Origin: Verrucomicrobiota bacterium
Lineage (GTDB): Bacteria > Verrucomicrobiota > Verrucomicrobiia > Limisphaerales > Pedosphaeraceae
Reading direction: 5' to 3'
Length of the DNA: 64,000 bases
NCBI GenBank assembly: GCA_021325145.1
Contig: JAJPHR010000056.1
Coordinates: forward strand, 1 to 64,000
Below, one piece after another: positions 28,775-36,983 of the stretch. Position numbers and translations under genes: made by a program. The notes beneath the pieces were generated by a model. The model worked only from the letters and a program-made list of their open reading frames with translations. It did no database searches and was not told the origin of the DNA. Position 1 is the first letter of the stretch. Every line of letters starts with the position of its first letter.

Positions 28775-28790
28775 CGTGAAAAATTTCACA
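28775..28790. promoter_or_regulatory. CRP/FNR-like palindrome upstream of the atp operon
   Basis: CGTGA-AAAATT-TCACA, a near-perfect TGTGA-N6-TCACA dyad, 92 bp before the atpB start. It could be an operator for a CRP/FNR-family regulator; no such regulator gene is in the window. Confidence 0.35.
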
Positions 28791-28997
28791 AGCGTTTTTT
28801 TCGGCTTTCTTGGAACATTTTTTCTCTGGCGCCCTCGATTCGCCTGCTCAGCAGCAACCTCCTTCCCCTTAGGAACTTACAAAAGGACCCGCGAGCGATA
28901 AAGAATAAGGACCATCCTCAGCATAATAAGCCTGTCTAATTATTTTGGGAACGCTTGGGAGATTTGCGAGTGAGGGGCGGACCTTGCCTGAAGACGC

Positions 28998-29132
28998 GCC
29001 CGCATCTTGGAGCGCTCGGCAGAGCTATGGCGGTAACGGGCTTTTGCACGCGCGGAAGCGCCGTTAACTTTTGAAGGTTTCGCGCGTGCAAAAGCGGTGT
29101 CGCCGCTGCGCTTTGCCACCGCACTCCAAGCT
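28998..29132. repeat. long structured palindromic repeat (TTTTGCACGCGCG stem)
   Basis: A 15-bp perfect stem, GCTTTTGCACGCGCG (29040-29054) with CGCGCGTGCAAAAGC (29081-29095), is flanked by CTTGGAGCGCTCGG (left) and GCGGTGTCGCCGCTGCGCT then TTGCCACCGCACTCCAAG (right). From memory, the outer motif (CTTGGAGTGCGGTGGCAAAG) is a very common intergenic repeat in Pedosphaera-like genomes. Confidence 0.8.
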
Positions 29133-29209
29133 CTGGCGGAATTGCGGCTCCGTTATTCTTGATGTGATTCTTGTTGCTTCGGACGTCCGCTCTCCTTACA
29201 AAACCGCCC

Positions 29210-30136
29210 ATGTCAGAAAGCAAAGCCGTCCCTCGCGCCCCTAAAGCGCAACCTTTTGATTTGCAGAGTTACTTGTCGGCACGGACCAGTGCCGTGAACC
29301 GGGCCTTGCTGGAGTATTTGCCGCGAGTTTCCGCCAAGCCGGCTACCATCCATAAGGCCATGCATTATTCCCTGTTCGCGGGCGGCAAGCGGATGCGCCC
29401 TGCCCTATGCCTGGCCGCCGCCGCCGCGTGCGGCGGGGACGAACGGGAAGCCATGCCGCTGGCTTGCGCGGTCGAGTGCATCCATACGTATTCCCTCATT
29501 CACGATGATCTGCCCGCGATGGACAATGACGATTATCGCCGTGGCAAACTCACCAATCATAAAGTGTTTGGCGAAGGCATCGCGATTCTCGCGGGAGACG
29601 CGCTGTTGACGCAGGCGTTCGAAATCGCGGCGAAATGTCGCTCCTGGCCGCGGTACGGGCATCAAACCATTATCCTCGAACTGGCCTACGCCGCCGGGTC
29701 GCTGCAACTGATTGCCGGGCAAGTGGCCGATCTCGAAGGGGAAGGTAAAAAAATCTCCGCCACCCAGCTCAAGTATATCCACGAGCGCAAGACCTCGGCG
29801 CTGCTTTGCTGCTCGGCCCGGCTCGGCGGCATGAGCGCGAATTGCACGCCCGCCCAACTCAAGGCGCTCACCGATTTCGGCTATCATGTCGGACTCGCGT
29901 TCCAGATCATTGACGACATCCTCGATGTCACCCAGAGCAGCGAGCAACTCGGCAAAACGGCCGGCAAGGATACCGCGGCGCAAAAAGCGACTTACCCGGC
30001 GATTATCGGATTGGAGAAGTCGCGCAAAATTGCCGCCAACCTCACGCAACGCGCCTTTGCGGCGTTGAAAATCTTCCGCGGTAAAGCCGTCGCGCTGGAG
30101 GCGCTGGCGGATTTTCTGCTTAAGCGGGATCGGTAG
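29210..30136 (+). CDS. ispA: polyprenyl (farnesyl/geranylgeranyl) diphosphate synthase
   Basis: A 308-residue all-helical trans-prenyltransferase that condenses IPP with allylic diphosphates. First Asp-rich motif DDLPAMDNDD (about 102), second DDILD (about 241); also GGKRMRP and GDALLTQAFE. Two residues (PA) between the Asp pairs fit the type II FPP/GGPP class; the chain length cannot be read with certainty. The start at 29210 (MSESKAV) is preferred over 29171. It is divergent from the atp operon. Confidence 0.92.
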   Translation: MSESKAVPRAPKAQPFDLQSYLSARTSAVNRALLEYLPRVSAKPATIHKAMHYSLFAGGKRMRPALCLAAAAACGGDEREAMPLACAVECIHTYSLIHDDLPAMDNDDYRRGKLTNHKVFGEGIAILAGDALLTQAFEIAAKCRSWPRYGHQTIILELAYAAGSLQLIAGQVADLEGEGKKISATQLKYIHERKTSALLCCSARLGGMSANCTPAQLKALTDFGYHVGLAFQIIDDILDVTQSSEQLGKTAGKDTAAQKATYPAIIGLEKSRKIAANLTQRAFAALKIFRGKAVALEALADFLLKRDR

Positions 30137-30525
30137 GGTTGCGTCAGCCGCAGGAACATTTGAAGACAACCCGGTAATTTTCGCCGGGTGGGCATGCGGC
30201 TGGAAGCCGCAGTTTCTGACGGTACTTCAGATGCGTCCGGGGCTTTCGTCCCCTGCCCTGCCAAACTGGGAGCACAACCAGGTTCGTGCAGGTTGTGAAT
30301 AACTTTTTGGAAAAAACAATGGACACCGCGCAGAAATGGTTCTTTAATGAACTCGCGTTTCCGCCAGAAATGTCGGGAGCGAAAAGTGTACTGCATCCCG
30401 TCCTGGCTTCCTCAACAGAGCAAGGTGCAAGCATAACCGTCATGGTGTGTCCTTGATTGCTGTTGCATCCATTTTCGGCCGCGCCATGGCATTAGCTCAT
30501 AACCATCAAACTAAAATGAGAAGCC
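30137..30525. other. intergenic, no supported gene
   Basis: The 389-bp gap contains short GC-rich hairpins (for example GCGGC-TGGAA-GCCGC at 30196-30210) and a GGGGCTTTCGTCCCC palindrome near 30239-30253. A 45-codon frame at 30319-30456 lacks a ribosome-binding site and any recognisable domain. Confidence 0.4.
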
Positions 30526-31986
30526 ATGAAAACATTCATCCGTCTCCTGGGCCGCGTCGGCGACCTGTCCGATGTTCAACCGTTGCTCGCCTTTTTTCTG
30601 GGCGCGGCATTGCTGGCCGTATTCCTGGCGGCGCTTTACCAACGCAAACCCAGGCCGGCTGATTCGCCTGCGCCGAGTTTGATCTGGACGCTTTACGTCC
30701 AGCTTGGCTTGCTGGTGTGGGCGTTCGCGTTGGTGGGATTTCTGCTGAGTGGCCTCACCCTGTTGCGCTCCTATTTGCATCAAACCGTGGCCAACTTCCA
30801 GCGCAACCATGGCCGCGTCACCCAGGCGAATTACAACGCCGTGCAAACCATCTGGGGCGCCGAACAGGAGCAAGGCGAACTCAACCTGGACCTTTATTAC
30901 GAGGAGGAAGTGACGGAACGCATCGAGTCGGAAGACCTCACCAAGCCGGCGGTGTTGCGAAAAAAGATCGTCCGTCACGACATCAATTCCAACCCTTTCG
31001 TGTCGGCCCGGCATGAAGTCGTCCTGCGGCAGAACGCGCGCAAGAAAGGTTCCGCGTTTTACGGCGGCTACGAGACCAGGTGCCGGTTTCTGTGGCGGTT
31101 GAAGAACCCGACGGACCGCGACTTGAAGTCGGTGCTGACGTTTCCATTGCCCGCCAATGGAGCCATGTACGACGACCTTTTTGCGACGTTGAACGGCAAG
31201 GACATTTTGCCATTGATGCAATTGACGAACGCCACTCTGGTGCTGCCGCGCGATTTGAAGCCGGGCGAACTCATGGACGTGAACATTGGATTCAAAAGCC
31301 GGGGAATGTCCTATTGGTACATGCAGGTCAAGGAATCGCGCGAAATCCGGGACTTTACCTTGATGTTAAATTTGCCGGACCTGGCGAAATCACGGCTGAA
31401 CTATCCCGAAGGCTGCATGACCCCGACGGAAATCAAGCCGACGAGCGACGGGCAAGGCTCCGTGCTGACCTATCGACTCGACCATGCGATTTCCAGCAAA
31501 GGCATGGGCATTTCGCTGCCGAGTCTGCCGCAACCGGGCGAGACAACGAATGCCGTGCTGGGTGAAATCGAGCGAAGCTGGCTGCTGATCTTTGCGCTGC
31601 TGGTGTTGGGACTAACGCTGGCTTCGGTCCGGCATGCGGTGCTGATCAGTTTGTTGTTCGGCGCGGCGACGGCGCTGGCTTACGGATTGCTGGGTGATTT
31701 CAGCGATATGTTGTTCGGCTTTTGGGGTACGGCGGCGTTGGTGCTGGTGCCGTTGTTCGGTTTGCTGGCGTGGCTGCTGAGAAAGACTTTGCGCGGGACG
31801 GCGGGCAAACTTGTGTCGGGGCAATTCCTCGTTTATGGGCTGCTATTGCCGTGTTTGGCGGGCTTGGATGAGGACCGGCAATTTCTCTATCTGAATATCT
31901 GTGCGGTTGGGTTCCTGGCGTTCGTTGCCTGGCAGCTGGCCGGGCAATGGAAGCCTGAACCGACACTGGAAGCTGCGGTGGGGTGA
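30526..31986 (+). CDS. inner-membrane protein with large extracytoplasmic domain (CreD-like topology)
   Basis: A 486-residue protein. Helices at about 20-37 and 50-77 flank a short loop. A long soluble region of about 265 residues follows (90-350), rich in beta-strand patterns (YETRCRFLWRLKNPTDRDLK, FTLMLNLPD), and then about five closely spaced helices (350-475). This layout recalls CreD/inner-membrane proteins, but the sequence is too divergent for certainty. The start has a weak AGAAGC upstream. It stands alone; function unknown. Confidence 0.65.
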   Translation: MKTFIRLLGRVGDLSDVQPLLAFFLGAALLAVFLAALYQRKPRPADSPAPSLIWTLYVQLGLLVWAFALVGFLLSGLTLLRSYLHQTVANFQRNHGRVTQANYNAVQTIWGAEQEQGELNLDLYYEEEVTERIESEDLTKPAVLRKKIVRHDINSNPFVSARHEVVLRQNARKKGSAFYGGYETRCRFLWRLKNPTDRDLKSVLTFPLPANGAMYDDLFATLNGKDILPLMQLTNATLVLPRDLKPGELMDVNIGFKSRGMSYWYMQVKESREIRDFTLMLNLPDLAKSRLNYPEGCMTPTEIKPTSDGQGSVLTYRLDHAISSKGMGISLPSLPQPGETTNAVLGEIERSWLLIFALLVLGLTLASVRHAVLISLLFGAATALAYGLLGDFSDMLFGFWGTAALVLVPLFGLLAWLLRKTLRGTAGKLVSGQFLVYGLLLPCLAGLDEDRQFLYLNICAVGFLAFVAWQLAGQWKPEPTLEAAVG

Positions 31987-32266
31987 AGCCGATGATTGAA
32001 CGTGCTTCTGACCAAAGCTGCGAAAATTCGTCTCCCAACGGGGCCTGCTTTTCCACGCCCATTTAGTAAAGGCTCGCCCTCCCCATGAACCTCCCCCGGA
32101 GAATGAATGGCCCCTCTCCCCCAAGAGAGGGAGAAGAACGCGCAGTTCTCGGCTTGCGTTACCCGAAACGATTTATAACTTTCGTACGGCTCCGTACTTT
32201 TCCCCGAAAAAGTGCGTAGAACTTGCGCTTTTCAAATGAGGCTTCCGGTTCTAAGCTTTCGCCCGC
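31987..32266. other. intergenic with a simple palindrome
   Basis: The 280-bp gap contains CCCCTCTCCCCCAAGAGAGG (32112-32131), a repeat type widespread in intergenic bacterial DNA. The last 80 bp are the AT-richer leader of rfbA. Confidence 0.4.
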
Positions 32267-33148
32267 ATGAAAGGCATCATTTTGGCCGGGGGCGCTGGTT
32301 CGCGCCTGTTTCCGCTGACCCTCGTGGCCAGCAAGCAGCTCCAGCCGGTTTATGACAAACCGATGGTTTATTATCCGCTCACGACGTTGATCGAGAGCGG
32401 GATACGCGAGTTTTGCCTCATTTCCACGCCGCACGATTTGCCGCGGTTTCGGCAGTTGCTCGGGGATGGGAGCCAGTGGGGGTTGTCGATCGAATACCGG
32501 GAGCAGGCCAAACCGGAAGGCATCGCGCAGGCTTTTCTGATTGCCGAATCGTTCATTGGGAAGGATAGCGTCACGTTGATCCTGGGTGATAACGTGTTTT
32601 ACGGCGGGGATGGATTTAACCGGGCGTTCGCTGAGTTTACGGAGGGGGCGACGATTTTCGGCTATCATGTCAACGATCCCGAGCGTTACGGCGTGGTGGA
32701 GTTCGATGGAGAGGGCCGGGCGATTTCGATCGAGGAGAAACCCAAAGCGCCCAAAAGCAATTACGCGGTGCCGGGGTTGTATATTTACGACAACGAGGTG
32801 GTGGCCATCACGAAGGCTTTGAAACCGTCGGCGCGCGGGGAGTTGGAGATCACGGCGGTCAATGTGGAGTATCTGCATCGAGGCGAGTTGCGGGTGTGCC
32901 GTTTGAACCGGGGTTTTGCCTGGCTGGATGCGGGCACGAGCAGCAGCCTGCACGAAGCGTCGGCGTACGTGCAGACCATCGAGAAGCGGCAAGGGATCAA
33001 AATCGGCTGCCCGGAGGAGGCGGCGTTTCGCAACGGATTTTTGTCGCTGGGACAATTGGAGGCCCTGACCGGCAAGATTCCCAAATGCGAGTATCGGGAT
33101 TATCTTGCGGAACTGGTCGCCGAGACCAAAAGATTGAAAGCTCAATAA
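32267..33148 (+). CDS. rfbA: glucose-1-phosphate thymidylyltransferase
   Basis: A 293-residue nucleotidyltransferase forming dTDP-glucose from dTTP and glucose 1-phosphate, the first step to dTDP-rhamnose. Signatures: the N-terminal GIILAGGAGSRLFPLT loop, SKQLQPVYDKPMVYYPL, ILGDNVFYG, YGVVEF, EEKPKAPKSNYAVPGLYIYD and AWLDAGT. It heads a three-gene cluster and ends 1 bp before the next start. Confidence 0.95.
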   Translation: MKGIILAGGAGSRLFPLTLVASKQLQPVYDKPMVYYPLTTLIESGIREFCLISTPHDLPRFRQLLGDGSQWGLSIEYREQAKPEGIAQAFLIAESFIGKDSVTLILGDNVFYGGDGFNRAFAEFTEGATIFGYHVNDPERYGVVEFDGEGRAISIEEKPKAPKSNYAVPGLYIYDNEVVAITKALKPSARGELEITAVNVEYLHRGELRVCRLNRGFAWLDAGTSSSLHEASAYVQTIEKRQGIKIGCPEEAAFRNGFLSLGQLEALTGKIPKCEYRDYLAELVAETKRLKAQ

Positions 33149-33149
33149 T

Positions 33150-34100
33150 ATGATCGTTCTCCTAGGCGCCACGGGCTACATCGGCGAGGCTTTTGCGCGG
33201 GAATTGTCGCGGCGCGGCGCGAGCTTTGTGTCCTTGTCGCGCGCGCATTTGGATTACACCCGCTTCGAAGTGTTGCTCCACTATCTTCAGAAACATCAGC
33301 CTGAGTTCGTGGTGAACGCAGCCGGTTACACCGGCAAACCCAATGTCGATGCCTGTGAAACCGCGCGGGCCGACACGCTGGTGGGCAACACGCTCCTGCC
33401 GCTGACCATCGCGCAGGCGTGCGCGGCGACGGGCACGCCGTGGGGGCATGTGTCTTCGGGCTGCATCTTTGCGGGAGCCAAGGTGTCGGTGAACGGCCAA
33501 ACGCAGGCGGAAAAAGATTTGACCCGGGCGGATTTGAAGAAGCTGGTTGCCGAGCACCCGGAAGCCATTCATGGGTTTACGGAAGGCGATGAGCCGAATT
33601 TTTCCTTTCGCCAGCCGCCGTGCAGTTTTTACAGCGGCACGAAGGCGTTGGGCGAAGAGGCGATTAATGGCGTCGGCCGGAGTTACATTTGGCGGCTGCG
33701 CATTCCCTTCGACGAGGTGGACAGCCCGCGCAATTATTTAAGCAAGGTGCAGCGCTACGCCAAGGTGTACGACAACGTGAATTCGATTTCGCATCGCACC
33801 GACTTCGCGCGGGCGTGTTTGGATTTGTGGGCGGGCCGGGCGCCGTTCGGGATTTACAATGTGGTCAATCCGGGATTCGTCACGACCCGCCAGGTGATTG
33901 AGGCCATCCAGCGGATTTTGAAGCCCGCCCGGAAGTTTGAGTTTTGGGAAAATGACGAGGAGTTTTACCGTGTGGCGGCGAAAACCCCGCGATCGAATTG
34001 CGTGATGGACACCACCAAACTGCTCGCGGCGGGAGTAAAGATTCGCCCGGTGCAGGAAGCGCTGGAGGATTCGCTTAAGAATTGGAAACGGGAGGGTTGA
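33150..34100 (+). CDS. sugar-nucleotide epimerase/reductase of the NRS/ER (RmlD-like) type
   Basis: A 316-residue Rossmann-fold enzyme (GATGYIG at the N-terminus, YSGTK with catalytic Tyr/Lys near 170). It is RmlD-related, but its details match, from memory, the plant bifunctional 3,5-epimerase/4-reductase (NRS/ER, UER, RHM C-terminal domain): SSGCIF, WRLRIPFDEVDSPRNYLSKV and YNVVNPGFVTTRQVIEAI. Such enzymes finish rhamnose synthesis alone, which would explain why no rfbC is found between rfbA and rfbB. Spacing to rfbA is 1 bp, implying coupling. A 345-bp repeat-filled gap follows. Confidence 0.8.
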   Translation: MIVLLGATGYIGEAFARELSRRGASFVSLSRAHLDYTRFEVLLHYLQKHQPEFVVNAAGYTGKPNVDACETARADTLVGNTLLPLTIAQACAATGTPWGHVSSGCIFAGAKVSVNGQTQAEKDLTRADLKKLVAEHPEAIHGFTEGDEPNFSFRQPPCSFYSGTKALGEEAINGVGRSYIWRLRIPFDEVDSPRNYLSKVQRYAKVYDNVNSISHRTDFARACLDLWAGRAPFGIYNVVNPGFVTTRQVIEAIQRILKPARKFEFWENDEEFYRVAAKTPRSNCVMDTTKLLAAGVKIRPVQEALEDSLKNWKREG

Positions 34101-34160
34101 TTGGGGAACATTTTGTCAGGAACAGCGAGCGCAGGCGCGGGGAACCGTCTTCCCAATTCG

Positions 34161-34376
34161 GTCGCGGAGCGACCTTTGAAGGTAGTGGGTTGGAAACCCA
34201 CGGTTTCCAAGGTTCCGATCTTCCGGCGTCGCGGAGCGATGCCTGAACCTGACAAACGCGCCTGGTACGGTTTTGGTGGAAGTGGGCTCAAGCGTCGCGA
34301 CGCGACGCGGAACGTCTTGAAATATGTTTCCCGTGGGTCGAAACCCACGGCTACCTTCACAACGTCGCTCCGCGAC
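34161..34376. repeat. cluster of palindromes (GTCGCGGAGCGAC and GTGGGTTTCCACCCAC types)
   Basis: GTCGCGGAGCGAC (34161-34173), GTGGGTTGGAAACCCAC (34185-34201), CCGTGGGTCGAAACCCACGG (34331-34350) and GTCGCTCCGCGAC (34364-34376) form a nested arrangement; the outer elements are complementary to each other. It fills the gap before rfbB. Confidence 0.8.
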
Positions 34377-34445
34377 GGGGATAGCGCGATTACTGCACGG
34401 CGTTCACCACGCGCGTTTATGCCACGTCATTACTAAATTTTATTC

Positions 34446-35459
34446 ATGAACCTACTCATTACCGGCGGCGCGGGATTCATCGGCTCGAACTTGATTCATC
34501 ACATCATCGACCAGCCCGAGATTACCCGCTTGATCAACCTGGATTGCCTGACGTATGCGGGGCACCTGGCGAACCTCGAAAAAGTTTCGCGGCATCCCAA
34601 ATATGTTTTTGAAAAGGTGGATCTGCGGGACAAGGCGGCGGTGCTGCACGTGGTGCGCGAGCGGGCGATTACGCATGTGATGCACCTGGCGGCTGAATCG
34701 CACGTGGATCGATCGATCACCGGGCCGGGAGATTTCATCCATACGAATATTGTGGGAACGTTCCATTTGTTGGAAGCGTGCCGGGACTGCTGGGGGGCGC
34801 AACTGGCGGGCAAGCGGTTTCACCATGTCTCCACGGACGAAGTCTATGGCAGTTTGGGGGCGACGGGCTATTTTACCGAGGCCACGCCGTACGCGCCGAA
34901 TTCGCCTTACTCGGCGAGCAAGGCGTCCAGCGATTTATTGGTGCGGGCGTATCATCATACGTATGGATTGCCGGTGGTGATCACGAATTGCTCGAATAAT
35001 TACGGGCCATTCCAATTTCCGGAGAAGTTGATTCCGGTGGTCATTCAAAGCGTGCTGGCGCGCAAACCAATCCCCATCTACGGGGACGGGATGAATGTGC
35101 GCGACTGGCTTTATGTGCGCGATCATGCGGAAGCGTTGTGGCAGGTGTTGAATCGCGGTCGGAACGGGGAGACGTATAACATCGGAGGTCACAATGAGTG
35201 GGCGAACCTGCGGATCGTGGAATTGATCTGCGATTTGATCGACGAACTGGCGCCGAAGGCCGGGGGCGACTCGCGCAAGTTGATGACGTTCGTGAAAGAC
35301 CGTCTTGGCCACGACCGCCGTTATGCCATCGATGCGACGAAGATCCAAAAGGAACTGGGCTGGGTGCCGGCACATACGTTTGAGCAGGGCATCCGCGAGA
35401 CGGTGCAATGGTATCTCGATAACCAGGTGTGGGTTGCTGAGGTGAAGAAGAAGGCGTGA
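34446..35459 (+). CDS. rfbB: dTDP-glucose 4,6-dehydratase
   Basis: A 337-residue extended short-chain dehydrogenase. NAD-binding [26 protein letters not shown], the [10 protein letters not shown] loop with catalytic Asp/Glu, Tyr-Lys in YSASKASSD, and [17 protein letters not shown] are visible. It converts dTDP-glucose to the 4-keto-6-deoxy sugar, the substrate of the preceding epimerase/reductase. It follows a repeat cluster and may have its own leader. Confidence 0.96.
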   Translation: MNLLITGGAGFIGSNLIHHIIDQPEITRLINLDCLTYAGHLANLEKVSRHPKYVFEKVDLRDKAAVLHVVRERAITHVMHLAAESHVDRSITGPGDFIHTNIVGTFHLLEACRDCWGAQLAGKRFHHVSTDEVYGSLGATGYFTEATPYAPNSPYSASKASSDLLVRAYHHTYGLPVVITNCSNNYGPFQFPEKLIPVVIQSVLARKPIPIYGDGMNVRDWLYVRDHAEALWQVLNRGRNGETYNIGGHNEWANLRIVELICDLIDELAPKAGGDSRKLMTFVKDRLGHDRRYAIDATKIQKELGWVPAHTFEQGIRETVQWYLDNQVWVAEVKKKA

Positions 35460-35463
35460 TTTT

Positions 35464-35576
35464 AATGACCAAATAATGCCAAATCTAAAACGAAAGCCTT
35501 CAGTGCCTGAAGGTTCGGCGTTGGAGCTTGGGTAATCGGACATTTCTTGGTCATTTGGCATTGGTCATTGGACATT
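35464..35576. repeat. inverted repeat of the AATGTCCAA/AATGACCAA type
   Basis: AATGACCAAATAATGCCAAAT (35464-35484) pairs with ATTTGGCATTGGTCATT in the right part, which ends in GGACATT at 35576. It is the same family as 8371-8473. Confidence 0.8.
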
Positions 35577-35666
35577 CCGGGGGGCTACTGGTCATTCCAC
35601 CGCCTTGACTTCCGCCGCTTTCAGGACGTCATTAAAGGCGGAAGGAGTTATTTCAAGGGAGGCCTT

Positions 35667-35915
35667 ATGAACAAATTGCTTTTGGTGCTACTGAGCGGAT
35701 CCCTGGCGTTGATGGCCGGCTGCGATTCTTTTGACGGCACTGCACCGAGCCGAGCGAACCAGGGCGGTTCGCCTGACCTGTACGGCGATTTCCGGCCGGC
35801 GACGGTTCCACCAGCTACCGGGCCGGCAGCAGCCGGGCCAGGCACGCCGGGAATGGCTACCGGCAACGCGCGGCCCAGTGTCGGCACCGGCGTGGTTGTG
35901 GGTGGACCGCGGTAA
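35667..35915 (+). CDS. small Pro/Gly-rich lipoprotein
   Basis: An 82-residue protein with a lipoprotein signal (MNKLLLVLLSGSLALMAGC, lipobox LMAGC) and then a low-complexity Pro/Ala/Gly/Thr-rich tail with no recognised domain. A GGGAGG ribosome-binding site precedes ATG 35667. It is probably exported and lipid-anchored; function unknown. Confidence 0.7.
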   Translation: MNKLLLVLLSGSLALMAGCDSFDGTAPSRANQGGSPDLYGDFRPATVPPATGPAAAGPGTPGMATGNARPSVGTGVVVGGPR

Positions 35916-36002
35916 TCTGCCGTCTCGGAAACTATCTCAGCGGGCGGGCAGTCCCCTGCCGCCGTCGGCGCGCACGAGTGACGCGCCCCACCAAGGTAAA
36001 CT

Positions 36003-36809
36003 TTAATAATGCCCGCTGGTTGGGGAGATACTCGTACCTGTCCGGGGAGGCGTGGTGAAGTCGGAGTCGCTGTCGTTGTGCTTTCGCTTCGCGGATCCTT
36101 CCCGCATCATCAGCTCGGTGATCAGCGAATCCCCGCTCGAGTAGGCGGTGAAATCGCCCGGCGGCTGGAAGAGTTTTTCCGAAGGAGCGGCCAATCGAAC
36201 GTCGGAGAAATCAATGGTGAATTCTGACGATCGTTCAACGGCTTTGATGCGGACGGGAAAGCCCTTCAGGTCGTCCGCCCGCCAGACGCTGCAGCGGGTA
36301 CGGGAACCATCACTGGATTCAGCGATCCAATCTGTTTTCCGGCACGGGTGGCCGTTGGCGCGCTCGGCGACTGGTTCGCCGGCGTTCACCACAAAATTGG
36401 TCGCGACGTGTTCGGTCGGCCGGATGGGCCCGTAGCCTTGCATGGCTTCGCTCAAGAGATAGCCGCTATTCTGGTCTGCATCCCAGATGAAGGTTCGATC
36501 GCTTTTTTCCGGCGCGTACAGCAGATGGGGTCCGCGGCCGAGAATGGTGCCGGTGATGGTGCGGGTGGCGTTCGAGGAAACAACGAGGGTTATTCGCGCG
36601 CTGAAACCGTCCGTGTTGGTGAGCAGCAGGCCCGCCGGTCCCGCCAGGAAGCGGGGCGGACTGGCCGAGAAAGCACTTTCTTCGCGCTCCAGGCGAGCCA
36701 GGCGGCGCGAACCGCCACAGCCGGCGAGCATCAATCCGAGCGCGATGAAGGCCAAGCCCCGGATGACGCGGCCTGTCGAGAACTGCGGGCTGAAGAAATT
36801 GATTCTCAT
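36003..36809 (-). CDS. predicted lipoprotein, unknown function
   Basis: A 268-residue protein. The N-terminal signal (MRINFFSPQFSTGRVIRGLA then FIALGLMLAGC) has a lipobox (MLAGC). The mature part is predicted mainly beta, with one region (FIWDADQNSGYLLSEAMQGYG) resembling periplasmic or lipoprotein domains, but no family is recognised. The start at 36809 is chosen because longer frames add no plausible signal. It converges on the small lipoprotein gene. Confidence 0.65.
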   Translation of the reverse strand: MRINFFSPQFSTGRVIRGLAFIALGLMLAGCGGSRRLARLEREESAFSASPPRFLAGPAGLLLTNTDGFSARITLVVSSNATRTITGTILGRGPHLLYAPEKSDRTFIWDADQNSGYLLSEAMQGYGPIRPTEHVATNFVVNAGEPVAERANGHPCRKTDWIAESSDGSRTRCSVWRADDLKGFPVRIKAVERSSEFTIDFSDVRLAAPSEKLFQPPGDFTAYSSGDSLITELMMREGSAKRKHNDSDSDFTTPPRTGTSISPTSGHY

Positions 36810-36929
36810 CATATATGCAAGGTTAGACCCTGCGGGCACGAAAATGTTGCCGAGATTGTTGCAGATTGCAATATGACTCAGGGGCCGGGTGGGCTCAAGC
36901 GGTGCGGACAAGAATGTCCGCGTCGAAGA

Positions 36930-36978
36930 GATTAGAGCCTCCTCACGTCGGCGGCTGCGAGTTAACCTGTTTGAATCC
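36930..36978. repeat. half copy of the GAGCCTCCTTACGTCGGCGGC repeat
   Basis: TTAGAGCCTCCTCACGTCGG (36932-36951) then CGGCTGCGA, with TTTGAATCCTGA further on. It matches the right arm of the elements at 20853-20934 and 49330-49411. Confidence 0.6.
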
Positions 36979-36983
36979 TGACG

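Larger units (their letters stand above)
28684..29209. other. intergenic region between divergent atpB and the prenyl synthase
   Basis: The 526-bp gap holds the atp operon leader (28684-28950), a CRP/FNR-like palindrome, and a large structured repeat (28998-29132). No atpI or other small gene with support was found. Confidence 0.5.

Noticed and set aside
28936..29223. 95-codon minus-strand frame upstream of atpB
   Set aside because: It runs through the large palindromic repeat; the translated sequence reflects the repeat, not a protein such as AtpI.
30319..30456. 45-codon plus-strand frame after the prenyl synthase
   Set aside because: No ribosome-binding site, domain or membrane segment; embedded in a palindrome-bearing intergenic region.
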